NCBI GenBank assembly: GCA_949358305.1
Contig: OX442317.1
Location: 684,001-744,000 of the forward strand
Direction of reading: 5' to 3'
DNA length: 60,000 nt
Source of the DNA: Strigamia acuminata
Lineage: Eukaryota > Arthropoda > Chilopoda > Geophilomorpha > Linotaeniidae
Notes under the pieces: generated by a model
Databases searched by the model: none
The model's input: only the letters and a program-made list of their open reading frames with translations
Told to the model about the DNA's origin: nothing
Translations under genes and position numbers: made by a program
In this document: positions 32,098 to 43,159 of the stretch, piece after piece
Layout of the letters: each line of letters starts with the position of its first letter
How positions within the stretch are numbered: the first letter of the stretch is position 1

Positions 32098-32213
32098 GAC
32101 GCGTTCAAACGTTTGGTTTTTACGGGTTTTACCGTTTCTACAAACTGAATGGACATCAAAAACAGTCAAAAACCATCACCAAAAACCGCATAAACCGAAA
32201 CTTTGAACGCACC
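32098..32213. mobile_element. TA-flanked MITE, 116 bases
   Basis: The left end, GACGCGTTCAAACGTTTGGT, and the reverse complement of the right end, GGTGCGTTCAAAGTTTCGGT, align along about 25 bases with few differences. TA lies on both sides (32096-32097 and 32214-32215). It is a short foldback element without coding capacity, consistent with a Tc1/mariner-type MITE. Confidence 0.65.
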
Positions 32214-32891
32214 TAACGTCTTATGCTTTTTCTTATGGTTTGTCTCGTGTCCAGCAACGTTAGGATAATGCAAACTAAAGCCAACTTGTTCAATTCAGAC
32301 ATGTTTCCAAAATTTTGCTTCTCATTTTCAAATTGTAAATATCCTCTGTGTTTCGGAATTTACATCATTTATTTATGACAGTTTGTCAAGTGAACAGGAA
32401 TTAGGTGTACCTTTCATGTCGACGCACATGAAATCATTGGTAACCTGAGGAAAGTTATAATAAATTTACGTTGAAATTCATTATTCAATTCTCGTGTAAA
32501 CTGGAGAAATGTCATAAATATTAAATCCCATACAATCCAATGCAAATACTTGTCACCATTGTAAAAATTTTACCCAGACTACACTAAAATTGCTTTCAGC
32601 TCGTGCTTGCATTTCATGCATACGGAAATCCAATTGAATCACCCAGGATTCATTGCGCCAGAAGATGAAACAAATTCCATTTTGCAAATACCATTTATCC
32701 AAAATTATAGTAGCTAATAACATAGCACATTCTCAAATTAGAGCTTGACCACCTAAACTACGCATTATCCGTCAAAGTCGCTTAAAAATTCCTAACCAAT
32801 CACCTGTCGTCTGTCACCTGTCACCTCCCAGCTGTACAGTGAAAACAGATTACTTAATTCCAAAGACATCCTGCAAAACATCCTTCAAACT

Positions 32892-33186
32892 AAAGGCTGA
32901 TTCCCACGAGCAACAAAGTTTCATAAGCAAGATTTGTTGCCGGCTCTTCTCTTCTACTTTCAAGCCGCAAAACTACGCAAGAACAAAGTTGGATCAAATT
33001 CAACTTTCTGCTGGCTTCAGCAAGAAAGTTACAACAGCCAAACCAATGGGAAGGCTTTGTGCTTACCACATCACACAAACAAGCAGTCTCATTGGCTGTT
33101 CAGCAAGCAAGCAAGCATGTTCATCAGTGTGAATGATCACATTCTTACTTGCTTGCTTTTCTGTCTTGCTAGCGGGAATCAGCCTT
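32892..33186. mobile_element. MITE with AAGGCTGATTCCC inverted ends and AAACT flanks
   Basis: The left end, AAGGCTGATTCCCACGAGCA, and the reverse complement of the right end, AAGGCTGATTCCCGCTAGCA, share 13 exact bases and more beyond. AAACT occurs immediately outside both ends (32887-32891, 33187-33191), a plausible 5-base target duplication. The interior has GCAA-rich repeats (CAGCAAGCAAGCAAGC near 33103) but no transposase. Superfamily is not assigned. Confidence 0.75.
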
Positions 33187-34042
33187 AAACTGCTCGTCTA
33201 AAACTCCATCCATCCTGCTCACTTCGTGCGCAATGGGACACTTTTTGAACAAAATGGTTCCATCTAACCAATTCCACAGCTTGCTTTTCAAAAGTCCAAA
33301 CCAACCGGAACCGGATTCTACAAAAGGAATTTACAAAAAACCTCCTTGCCAAGCATTAGGTCGACATGTATTCTCTCGACTCAGGTTGCGAGGCAATGAG
33401 CTTGGCCTGCCACAGATGTTAGACATTGGTCACCTAGCCGGATGCCATCGCCTTCAATTGCCAACCTAATGTCCATCACTACACTCTGCCGACCCATTGA
33501 CTGTCACGGTTTGTCGGCCTAATGCCCGTCGCCCCAACGTTAGACCTGTCTTGCTACACTGAAAATACCCCTCGTCAGTTCACCGACCAATAGGAAGATA
33601 AACAATTATCCACACACGGAATAAAGTGATAATTTCACTTAACAATCGCAGAAATAATGATTCAATCAACTGATTAAATCACTAAATGAGCCTTTTTGAA
33701 TACCTCCGGACTAAATACAGTACAGTGTGTACAAATATTTGTAATCGACACACCACTATTATTTGATTACTCACCCAAGTGCACATAAATAACCACTATA
33801 GTTTTCAAACCTCCTAATATTTACAGACAGATTTATCACTCGAGTAAATATTCACCTCAGCCTGCTCCTCGACCTAACATTTCCTTTCCTGGACCCATCC
33901 TATAAAATGCTCTCCCGAACGTGATCCTGAAGCTAAATCTTTGACTCTTCCGAGCATGCGCAATTGTAGACACGTCTCGCAGCATGTTTTTAAAAAAATA
34001 CTCAGCATTCAAATGTGACCTATCCCTCCCTTGGGAGTGTAC

Positions 34043-34062
34043 TGAATGAATAACTGAATGAA

Positions 34063-34097
<35 letters not shown>

Positions 34098-34098
34098 A
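34043..34098. repeat. AATG/AAAT tetranucleotide repeat
   Basis: GAATGAATAACTGAATGAAT runs into about ten copies of AAAT. Confidence 0.9.
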
Positions 34099-34915
34099 AG
34101 TTTATCGGAGAAATTCTATCTCCTCGCGTGACTAATAAAATCATAATCGAAACTTGCAGATCAACCGCTTAAATGTTTTACTGCGCCTCCCAATTCTTCC
34201 CCGAGCTTAACAAACAGTTCAAACTTCCATAAATAACATTTAAGTAAAGAGAAGGAAGAAAAAAAAATCACATTTCAGAGCAGAGCAGAGCAGAAGAAAA
34301 CTGCCACACATGTAAATTTTTCCCTAATTCTATCTTGCTTCACTGCCTTTACATTAGTACTTTTCAAACCCACCAAAAGAGAGACTAAATCAATTTAAAA
34401 ATCACTTGGAACTCATCTAAAATTTGTTTAATTTTTCCCCCCCTTCCCTCCCCCCGACCCAAGTAAAATGTGAAGCGATGCGAAATGCCAGCCATTTCTC
34501 AACACCTTTTCAAGAGCCATCCTCTCCTCACCGTCAACAAATGCCATCCTCGGCCATCTTGAATTCCAATTGTCTAAACCAACAAAAAAGCTTTTAGTAA
34601 GCGCAGTACGTGTAAGTCCATTGTCCATTGTAAAAATATTTGAATAGAAATTGGCCTAAATCCATTTTTTGTGCAAAACTACTTACCTCTTCCGAGCATC
34701 TAATACTTATCTAAACAGAAAGAAAGAAAAAGTCTCTGGAGCAAAAAATAGAAATAAGATAAGATCCCGTTGTGTCCGGACCATTTCAATTTTCAAATTA
34801 TGCTGTTCGTTCGAGTGGAAAATGTCGTTCGACCTGCAGGAACGACAAAGAAGGCAAACAGAGCAAAAAGAAGAAAGGGTGCCGTCATGAATTAGGGATG
34901 ATGGCAGGCAGCAAT

Positions 34916-34942
34916 GAGAGAGAGAGAGAGAGAGAGAGAGAG
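34916..34942. repeat. (GA)n microsatellite
   Basis: About 13 GA units, uninterrupted. Confidence 0.9.
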
Positions 34943-36481
34943 TCGATATTCGATCGATGTCCACTGCCGGTCACTTACAAATACCGCCGCCTGCCCCATT
35001 TTCCCCCTCATTATGGGGCTTAGCAAAAACCCACCCAACGGTAAACATACTTCAATCCAACTCGACCTAACGACCCAATCGGGCCGAGATCACCCGACAT
35101 ATTCAAACCCGTTACACACAATTGCAAATAATGCGATTCCAACCAAAGACGCTTTGGTTCAGGGGCCAAACCTCTTCTCCATCCTCCTCCAGTCCTCCCC
35201 CCAGCGGGGGCTCTGGCCCCTGACCTCATTAGTGGTCCACCAACACCGCAGCTAAATTACTGCCGCTTTTTAGTCGAAGAAAGTGTGAGAGCACCGATTC
35301 AACCGACCAGCTAATAACCTTTCTCGTTCGGTCCGTTTGACCGTGACTCGTGACAGACGCGTATTGAGTTATTCACCGTTTGCTTTCTTTCCATTTTCCA
35401 TTTTCCCTTTTGCTTTTAATTTTCTCATTCGGATTTAATAAAAATAACTCCTAGTCCTTGTGCCATAGCAACCGCAAAATTAATAATTCTTGTTTTCTCG
35501 TTCTGCGTTTCCCCCAAGACAAACATGTTTTACAAAAAAGAATATTCGTCAACCAGATTTATTAATCCCAAGATTTTCATTGTGGTCTATGGAGCTCCGA
35601 GGCAAAAATAAGGAGTTTAAAGCTTTTTAAAGTGTTTCCATAGACAATGTGCACCGATTCGTTTCGTTTTGGGCTTCTAAAATTGTGTTTTCTGTTTTTG
35701 CGCTCAATTTTGTATCTTTTAATTTTTAAAGCACTCTGCGCGAGTGCATTACAATTTAATTGAATACAACTTGTTTTATTCATTCACTCGTTGTTTGTTT
35801 TACATACAACTGTCTTTCTTTGCCATCCTACACTCGAATATGGAATAACATTGCAAATCGAACAGTTTTGATGCGCTCCAACTGCCACGGTTCTGTATAT
35901 ACACAACTCGTTATCGATTCCTGTAGCGCTGTCTCTGCTCAACCGAGTAACGCGCCCCAAGTGGCCTTCAACTGCGTCCCTTAAATTCAAACTGGGTGTG
36001 CCATCGTTGTAAAGAGTATAAAACACGTTCCCCGCCTTCAACAACAACAAAAATCCATTTAAAGCACATTAAAACGAAAAAAAAACCAAAAAAAAAATAA
36101 TCTAAAAAAAAAAATTTGAACAAATATAATTTCTGTCAGCTAATTTGCAATACGATGCAGCCGACAACAATTATCGTCCCTTTTAATAAATTGCCGCGTT
36201 GACAAAATCAAATTACGCGTTTGAATCGTATTAAAACGTCATCGCGACACGCCGACCAAACAGTCTCATCCAATTGCCACTTGTGCCATCTATTTAAGCC
36301 TCGTCTTCATTTCCCACCAAGCACCCATCCCGCCAATCACAAAACACCTTTAAACCCGAATCATGCTCTCGAGTCGCAAATGAAAAATCATTCGAGCCCA
36401 CACCATTAAAACTCACGAGAAAGAAAGCAAGAAAGAAAGAAAAAACGATGAAAAAAGACATCATTTTATTCCATCCGTCCC

Positions 36482-36494
36482 GTTGCCTGGCAAC
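36482..36494. promoter_or_regulatory. Perfect RFX palindrome GTTGCC-T-GGCAAC
   Basis: Perfect inverted half-sites one base apart, fitting the RFX X-box family. Like the site at 1162, it has both half-sites fully intact. Confidence 0.45.
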
Positions 36495-37401
36495 GCAGCA
36501 TCGCGCAGCCAGATTCCAAATTGGCCGAATCAACCGCCGGACACGGATCACTCCGACTGGCAAAAGCGCTTCGTGCAATCACCACACATGTCCTTCTCTA
36601 TGCAAATAGCGGCTCGATTCCACCAATTCCACCCCCCAAATCAACCCCGAGGTGCCAGCTGTTACCCCATAATTATTCCAGCGCCCCCCCCCCAGCGCCC
36701 CGTGCGCCCCGTTTTTCCCCTTTGCACATAGAAATTGATTTGGAAACCGTATCCAGGAAGGCAAAGGGAATTATTTGTCAGCTGGAAGAGAGAGGGGAGA
36801 GGGGAGAGGGGAGAGCAGGGAAAAAAGGGAAAGAAAGAAGGAAGGGGAGGAGGATGAAAGGTGTTCTTCCATTCACCGAGATAGGAACGTGTTGGCCACT
36901 CGAGGGACCAATAAACCCGTATGGACAGTCGTTAGAAAAGTCGTACGAGTGTGTGATCTAATCTCATCTAGACATGTGCCCTCGTCCGATTTCCTCTTGA
37001 CTCATACACCAATTAATCTTTGCTCTTCATTTTTTCTTTTATCCTGCTCGACCTACTTTTTATTTATTTCCTCCTTCAATCGTCCAATATCTGACGAGTC
37101 AAGCTAGAGAAATGCTCAAAAAGCGCTCCACTTAAACGACTATAGGTGCCATACGTTCAAATTCGTTAAGCAAACACTCACAAGTTTGTTTAAATGAATA
37201 AATACGAGTGAAATAAAAGAAAATGTTATTATTGCTAACGCGCGCGCAGCTGAGATCTGAATGATAGTTCAACCGAGCATATGCAAATCGCGTCGTTATG
37301 GCTAAAGATGAGTTAAGCAAAATAAGTGGCACGCCCAAAAAGAACGAAAAAGGTTTAAAAAGTTTTAGGAATAAAAGCAGAACATTGTGTATTTTTAATA
37401 A

Positions 37402-37429
37402 ATAATTAATTAATTAATTAATTAATTAA
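37402..37429. repeat. TTAA tetranucleotide repeat
   Basis: About seven tandem TTAA/AATT units. A related run occurs at 50824-50862, mixed with AACT units. Confidence 0.85.
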
Positions 37430-39871
37430 CGGCGAGCCAAAGAGGGGAAAATGTGTGTTAGTTGGGCCCTGCCTCCATATTTCACATTTATTTGTTGATG
37501 TCAAATAATTGTCCTCATTGCAGTTATTAAAATGCATTGTGGATATTAAGGCTGGAGCGGAGCGTAGTTGGAAGCACGATCCGTGTTGCTGATGATGGGC
37601 CATTCTCCTCAACGCTAAAACAAAACATAACAAACCATTCACTTTAACACTCACTCCACTTTGAATCCAGCTAAAATTAACGGTAATCAATCGCCCACGC
37701 TTTGAGTGCGAGTCGAGCGAGTGCTTGCCTGCCGCATTTATCTTAACTCACTCGCGACATGTGTCACGACTCAACTTCCTAATAAAAGAAGATGAATCGA
37801 TACCAAAACACAAGACACACACACACATTTTTTAATCAAAAAAATAAAACATCAAATCTCTCTCTTTGTTTGCCATTGGTTAAATCGGGTCACGTGATAA
37901 TCACCGGCTGCTGGACCCGCCGACATCAACTTGGCCTCGCTTAGTCGCGTTTTTGCTCCCGAGTAGAAAATATTAAGAAAATTCTGAATAAAATCATCAT
38001 TTATCACTCGCACCGCGCACACACTCACAACAACAACACTCGTTACGAAACAAACCTCAACTTAATCACTTTCTTCATCATTCTCTCTGCGTTGCCAGGA
38101 TTATGATCGTGTAAAGAATAATAGTATCATCATTGCCATCTGATGGCCAAATGGCTCAAACTTCAACTCCAGCTTTGAATTTCCTCTATTTTCGGCGACA
38201 TTTCTGCTCATTAAATGCACCCAGACAAATGTTTTGCATCTGCTATTGACCCTAACGCAATTGACTTTCCCCTCGCTGCTGTGTGTCATCAAATCGGCCT
38301 AAATTAGTAATGTGTGACACCGTGAGCAACGACACGCCATTAAAAAGCAAAGGGAAAACGCCCTCTGCTCGCTGTTTTTCGTCACCAAAAAATCAAAGGA
38401 TAATAATTATTATTAATGATTAACTTCAATTTTTAAAGCAAAAAAGCAGCGAGCAAACAACTAAATGTCAAAAGGCTGAAACATGTCGAAAGTCTTGTCA
38501 TTTCCTGCAAAAGTCTCTCACAAAAAAAAAAAGAAAAAAAAATCCTTTCGACAAACAAAAATATTTTTTTTTAAAAAAATTTTTTTTTTTTAAATTCCTT
38601 TAAATTAAGTTGCACAAAAAAAAAACCCCAACCGCTTTCATAATTCCAATTTTTCATTTTTTTTTTCTTTAAAATAAATTCCATTTTCCCTTCCTTCTCT
38701 CTACAATTTCCTCTGCAAGTCGATACCGAGAAAAGAGAGGAAATTACCTTTTTCCTTCACACTCAATGTTTTAAAACAAATCATTCGCAAAGTCAGTGAT
38801 TTATCATTTGCTCGCTACTCAAAATTCCCAAAAGATGGCCTCCTACCATCCAATCTCCATATCTCGCTCTCAAACAACAACAAAATTGAAAACCAGTTTC
38901 AAAAAGCAAAAAAAAAGAAAACAGAAATCGAACATGATCCAGTTGCGCCAAGAGTGTAATAATAAATAATCAAAAGAATGGCGACATGCGACACTCCGGG
39001 GTCACCGATCTCCACATTCGGGGAGGGTCCTCGAGCTTCGGCAATCGTTAGCGGGAAAAATCGCTCTCTCTCGCTCTCTCTCTCTCAACCAACACAAGCG
39101 CCGCCAAAATATTTACATTCGCCTGTAATTACTTAATCGATAGTAGATGTGCACTACTCTTGCTTTATTACGAATGCAATTCCCTCGTACCGAGATAACA
39201 CAATTTGGAAGGAAACAAAGAAGAAGAAATCAAAATTCGCCACCCTCCCTCCCACTTCTCCTTTACATTTGCCTTTACAAAAACACGCTGACATATCGAA
39301 CAAACAAAAAAAAATCACTTCCAAATGGATAAAAAAGAAGAAAACGCATTAAAATCCCAAATGCGTATTGCACTTAAACCAAAAACGTGCGAGCCAAAAA
39401 AAAATCTCATCAAAAACTTGAGCACTCTTTATTTATACTCAAATACAAAGCGATGGTTTCGATCTAAAATTTTTCTTTCTTCTCCTCCTCTATCTGCTCG
39501 GTGGCGCGTGCTATTTCCGGTCGAGTATGCAAACCAACGCGCAGATATTCACCAAATGCAACACAATTCCTGTACACCACATTCCTCCATATCCGTTGGT
39601 CATCTTGCCCGCATTAATCTCGCCGTTTCATTTCATTTCAGCGCCTAATTTCTTTGTAAATGTGCACTCCGCGCATGCGACGCACTGTCCTCGCTGCCCC
39701 CAGAGCCCTAAAAAGGCGCTGCGAACGCGCGAGTCCATTTGGGGAGTTGCGAGTCGCCCAGTCGCTCGAGCAAAAATAAATCACGAGCAGCGAGGGAAAT
39801 GTGCCGATACACTTCATAGTGGATCGAGACCTATCTTGGTCTTGTCCAGAAGCATCCGGAGGAGGGTGTGG

Positions 39872-39884
39872 TCTCCCCGGGGAG
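39872..39884. promoter_or_regulatory. COE/EBF-type palindrome TCTCCCCGGGGAG
   Basis: Exact 13-base copy of the palindrome at 13566-13579, with core TCCC-CG-GGGA. Confidence 0.4.
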
Positions 39885-40114
39885 GAAATCTATCAGTCCC
39901 CGGAGAAAGGAGCAAGACAGTGCTGCAATGACAACTCGACTCGTCTCGACTCGACTGCGACGCACACAAAGGAATGGCCCGAGCAGATTTACGAGTCGAG
40001 GAGGACGGCACCGTTCAGCTCTCTCATCATCATCCTCGAGTGTCTTCCAGATCACGAGATTACCAGATAGCGGCTCGGTCCTTTCCCTCTGACCACAAGC
40101 ACACATACCACACG

Positions 40115-40152
<38 letters not shown>

Positions 40153-40166
40153 AAGAAAGATAGATA
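40115..40166. repeat. GATA/GAAA tetranucleotide repeat
   Basis: GAAAGAAAGAAA runs into about seven GATA units and back into GAAA and GATA units. Confidence 0.95.
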
Positions 40167-40691
40167 ACTCTCCACGTTCTTCTTTCTTTTGGCCACACCC
40201 TTTTTTCATCCGTCGTCGGCCGAGTCGGCTGAGAAATAAATCTCCACTCGCTTTAGCGAATCGTTCCGCGACTTAAATGAAAATTAACAAATTTTTAAAA
40301 TACATAAATAAATTACGAGACTAATGTAATCCATCCTGTTTGCGTGCCGGCGAAAGTGCGTGGCGTGCCGTGCAGTTTAACCATTATGCGGATAGGAATT
40401 ACCTCGCTTTTTTCTTTTTTCTTTTTTCCAACTCAGCGTGTCTTTCGGTATTCCATTCTCAAAATGGTGACAATGAAATGCGCTTTTTTGCTTTCAAAGT
40501 AAAAAAGAAAAAAAAAAAATTTCTATTTTTTTTATTTTTTATTTTTTTTTTGCTTGCTTGCTTCGCGATAAAGTCGTGAGGTATAAATTAGATGTTTTTC
40601 GATTTTTCGATTCAAGATTTCTCAAATTATGGATATCGTATTTTACATTCTCGAATGAGATTTTTTTTGATTTTTTGCTTGCCAACTTTAG

Positions 40692-40713
40692 CGCGCTCGC
40701 GGTGTCATTTCAG
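40692..40713 (+). other. Possible 22-base microexon
   Basis: A T-rich tract ending in GCCAACTTTAG at 40691 and a CAG|GTGAGA donor at 40713/40714 enclose 22 bases that include CGCGCTCGCGG. Acceptor and donor are both close to consensus. Alternatively, TTTCAG itself is the acceptor and GTGAGAC begins an exon. It has no coding value alone. Confidence 0.15.
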
Positions 40714-40739
40714 GTGAGACATTTTTATCGTGACAAATA

Positions 40740-41540
40740 GCAAACACTTGGCACGAGATTAAATTTACGAGATTTTTAAATAAAAAATAAAAAAATAAAA
40801 TATAAAAATATCTCGAATTTTTTAAATTCTCTTTACCAAAAAAATTAACACGCAGCTTAATGTTGCAGTCAATTTAAAAGAAAAATCTTAATACTCGCTC
40901 GCGCGGCACAATCAACAGCAGCAACAAATAGCAATGGAAAGTTCCGTTGAAACCAAGTACGGAAGTAGCAGCTAGCCAAGGAAATGCAATTACCGGTATG
41001 TAGTAGCATACCCTTTCAGCCTTTCCATTATTTATTGGAGCCTCGCAAAATTTACCAAGTTTACATGGACACAGTTTTCCAGATAAATGAAAAATACAAT
41101 TTCATTTCTCCGAAAAAAACGTGAGGTAAACATGCGACAAAAACACCAAAAATCTAACTCGTGCAAAAGCAATTTTGTTTTTTCAATTAACATATGTCAT
41201 TTGCACAAAGCGGGAACGTTTACATTTTCACTTATGACCATATAAACTAAAGTTCGATAATTGATTGAATCTGCTCGGAAGAATCGGACGGAAAAGTTTG
41301 TTTTCTACTCATTAAGAAGGAAATGTGGAAATCTCCACCTCGAAATCGAATTTCTTTCTCAATGATGGTGGCTTATGATTGGCTGTTTTGAAATTGCGCT
41401 TCTACTTATCTCGAGATCCGCAGATGAGACGAGCCCAAAATAAAAGTCTCGATGACTCTTCTTTTGACAAGATTTAAAGTTGCAAGTCATCCTAAACGAC
41501 AGTTAAAAGCTTTCAGTGCGTGCTTCTATTGGGAGTCCTA
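40740..41540. other. Non-coding A/T-rich sequence
   Basis: Holds A-rich words (40770-40815) and a small hairpin, GGTATG-TAGTAG-CATACC (about 40995-41012). No gene or transposon is recognised. Confidence 0.6.
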
Positions 41541-41542
41541 GC

Positions 41543-41616
41543 GCTAGAATGGTGGTCTAATGAACCTGACCGGCCGTCAAGGGACTGTGGTTCAATTCCC
41601 AGTCCTGGGTTCCTCA
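41543..41616 (+). mobile_element. tRNA-derived SINE head or tRNA pseudogene
   Basis: TGGTGGTCTAATG (about 41550-41562) matches the internal A-box region of tRNA-Glu/Asp-type genes, and GGTTCAATTCC at 41589-41599 is an excellent B-box. The B-box is bracketed by GGACTG and CAGTCC, which pair as a T-arm stem. The 5' acceptor strand and anticodon arm do not fold as a functional tRNA. The sequence continues with non-tRNA body (CCTCAGAATCCCAATGGAAA...), as expected for a SINE. No poly-A end or target duplication was located. Confidence 0.5.
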
Positions 41617-42300
41617 GAATCCCAATGGAAACCAAACAACTGAACTCCAGCTGGGGGATGTTATGTTTTACAAGTCAGTGCAAGTATCTTTTGACTCACA
41701 AAACAAAAACATTTCACTTTTCAAAGCGCATCGCAAACGCACCCATTGACTTATTGATCCCCAATTTTCCATTAAATTTAATACAGATTTCAATTCCCAT
41801 ATTTACCGCTTTCCAAGACATTCGCATGACTACACGCTGCGCTTGTCTACAGTTCGCTTTCGGTATCTTGATGCCAAATTCAAACTGCGCATCCCATTAG
41901 CGTATGCATTGGACATGGCTTATTGCACACGGGCAAATAAAATAGAAAAATATTATTGTTGTTTATTTACTTTCTTTCGGAATTTACTTTTTTAAATCCC
42001 AATTTAATTTTCCGTATAAAAAGAGAATTGGATGTATTGTATTATTTCAATCCGGTTGCGAATGGCGTGAACAAACAAGAAGCGATAATTGAATGCAAAT
42101 AGAGCGGACCGATATTTGGTCTGGTCCATGGAATTCATCAATCGTCTAAAGAAAAGCGCTTCATTCACAAGTTAAGACCGTTAGTGGTTTATTCTGGGCG
42201 TCTCCATCAGCCATCCTCCTCGAGCCATTCTTCGCTTCGCCTTAGCCACTCGATGAATGGAATTCTATTTTCAGAAACTTCAAACCACTCTCCACTTCCT

Positions 42301-42331
42301 TCCATCCCATCCCATCCCATCCCATCCCATC
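42301..42331. repeat. CCCAT pentanucleotide repeat
   Basis: Six tandem CCCAT units. Confidence 0.9.
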
Positions 42332-42497
42332 GCAACCCAACCTCCACACCGAGTCGCAAACACTGCGAGCCATTTCATCTTCTTTTCATCAACACTCGGC
42401 ACATCCCAAAATTAAATATCGACAAAAAACGAGCGAAAATCGGAATAAAATAAAACCGGAAAAGGCGCAGCCGACAAACAACACGTTGCTCCGATAC

Positions 42498-42511
42498 ATC
42501 GCCATGGCAAC
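42498..42511. promoter_or_regulatory. RFX X-box ATCGCCATGGCAAC
   Basis: Exact fit to RYYNYYATRRNRAC, with a perfect CCATGGCAAC half. Confidence 0.4.
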
Positions 42512-42954
42512 CACCCTTCACTGTGTCCACAGAAACGGGTTAAACCGTTCGCCCCAGTCAACAACACGAGGCGGGAGAGAGAAAAAGAAAGAAATGCTCC
42601 AACACGATCGAAAAACACGACTTTAATTAATCATCCAAAAACGAAAAACTCAACTTTTTCCCCAACAAACACAATCGCCAATGCCAACTAATGGCAACAA
42701 AAATCCTTTATTTTGCCCCTCTCGCGTGACAAATTAAAAGCACTCTCGCCTTTGTGAGACGCCGCCTTCGCGTTCACATCACTTGAAATATCGACTGTTT
42801 GTTGCGATAAAAATAAGCTCGCTCCTCCCCTACTCGTCCACCTAATGGCCACCTAAAAGAAGGCCAGGTCGAAGAACCTTGCAAATCGCATTACTAGTCA
42901 GTCATAAACGCGGCGCGAGCACAGACGAGACGAGACGAGACACTCACCTCTTAC

Positions 42955-42977
42955 CCGAACAATAGCGCGCCAAACAT
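42955..42977 (-). CDS. Candidate short first coding exon at a GC-rich island
   Basis: On the - strand CCACCATGT is a near-ideal Kozak start at 42977. It opens MFGALLFG and meets GG|GTAAGAGG, a good donor, after 23 coding bases; a second donor, AAGAG|GTGAGTG, overlaps downstream. If unspliced, the frame stops at once (TAA). The upstream - strand is CpG-rich (42980-43160), as expected of a promoter island, and contains a duplicated CCGCGCATTGT word. There is no downstream exon and no family. It could also be an alternative start for the same gene as the 45251 exon, but this is speculation. Confidence 0.2.
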
Positions 42978-43159
42978 GGTGGACGTGGACGTCCCCTGCG
43001 CGCACGCGCCAAGCCGATTAGGGAAAACGTGCCGCTCCACGGTCCACGTGCTGCGTCCCCTGGTGGCCCTCCACAGAAAAGGATCCGCGCATTGTCCGCG
43101 CATTGTGTAAACACGGGGTGCAGCCAACGGCGCGTGAGCTCACAGCAACCGACCGACTT

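Larger units (their letters stand above)
33192..39060. other. Mostly unique A/T-rich non-coding sequence
   Basis: Contains microsatellites (34043-34098, 34274-34292, 34916-34942, 37402-37429), A-rich blocks (36070-36120, 38515-38640), a GA-rich patch at 36786-36860 and the X-box palindrome at 36482-36494. TCACGTGA lies at about 37893. A 146-codon frame at 36521-36961 is largely encoded by C-rich and GA-rich tracts and is not called. No RNA gene is seen. Confidence 0.5.
39061..40240. other. CT tract followed by a GC-rich island
   Basis: A CT microsatellite at 39063-39086 precedes ordinary A/T-rich sequence. From 39480 to 40100 the sequence is CpG-rich and open in several frames on both strands (for example 39801-40070 + and 39831-40196 -), none with a recognised domain. 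It includes a CTCGACTCGTCTCGACTCGA-like repeat near 39930 and the shared COE-type palindrome at 39872-39884. It may be an unmethylated promoter-type island. Confidence 0.4.
41617..42940. other. Unique sequence, no gene recognised
   Basis: Includes the CCCAT repeat at 42301-42331, the X-box at 42498-42511 and scattered A/T tracts. ACGAGACGAGACGAGAC repeats lie at about 42924-42940, just before the next island. Confidence 0.55.

Noticed and set aside
36521-36961. 146-codon + strand frame with a Pro-rich start
   Set aside because: Pro-rich part comes from a C-rich tract and the middle from a GA-rich tract; no splice or start support.
41543-41616. Functional tRNA gene
   Set aside because: A- and B-box are present, but acceptor and anticodon stems do not pair convincingly; a SINE or pseudogene fits better.
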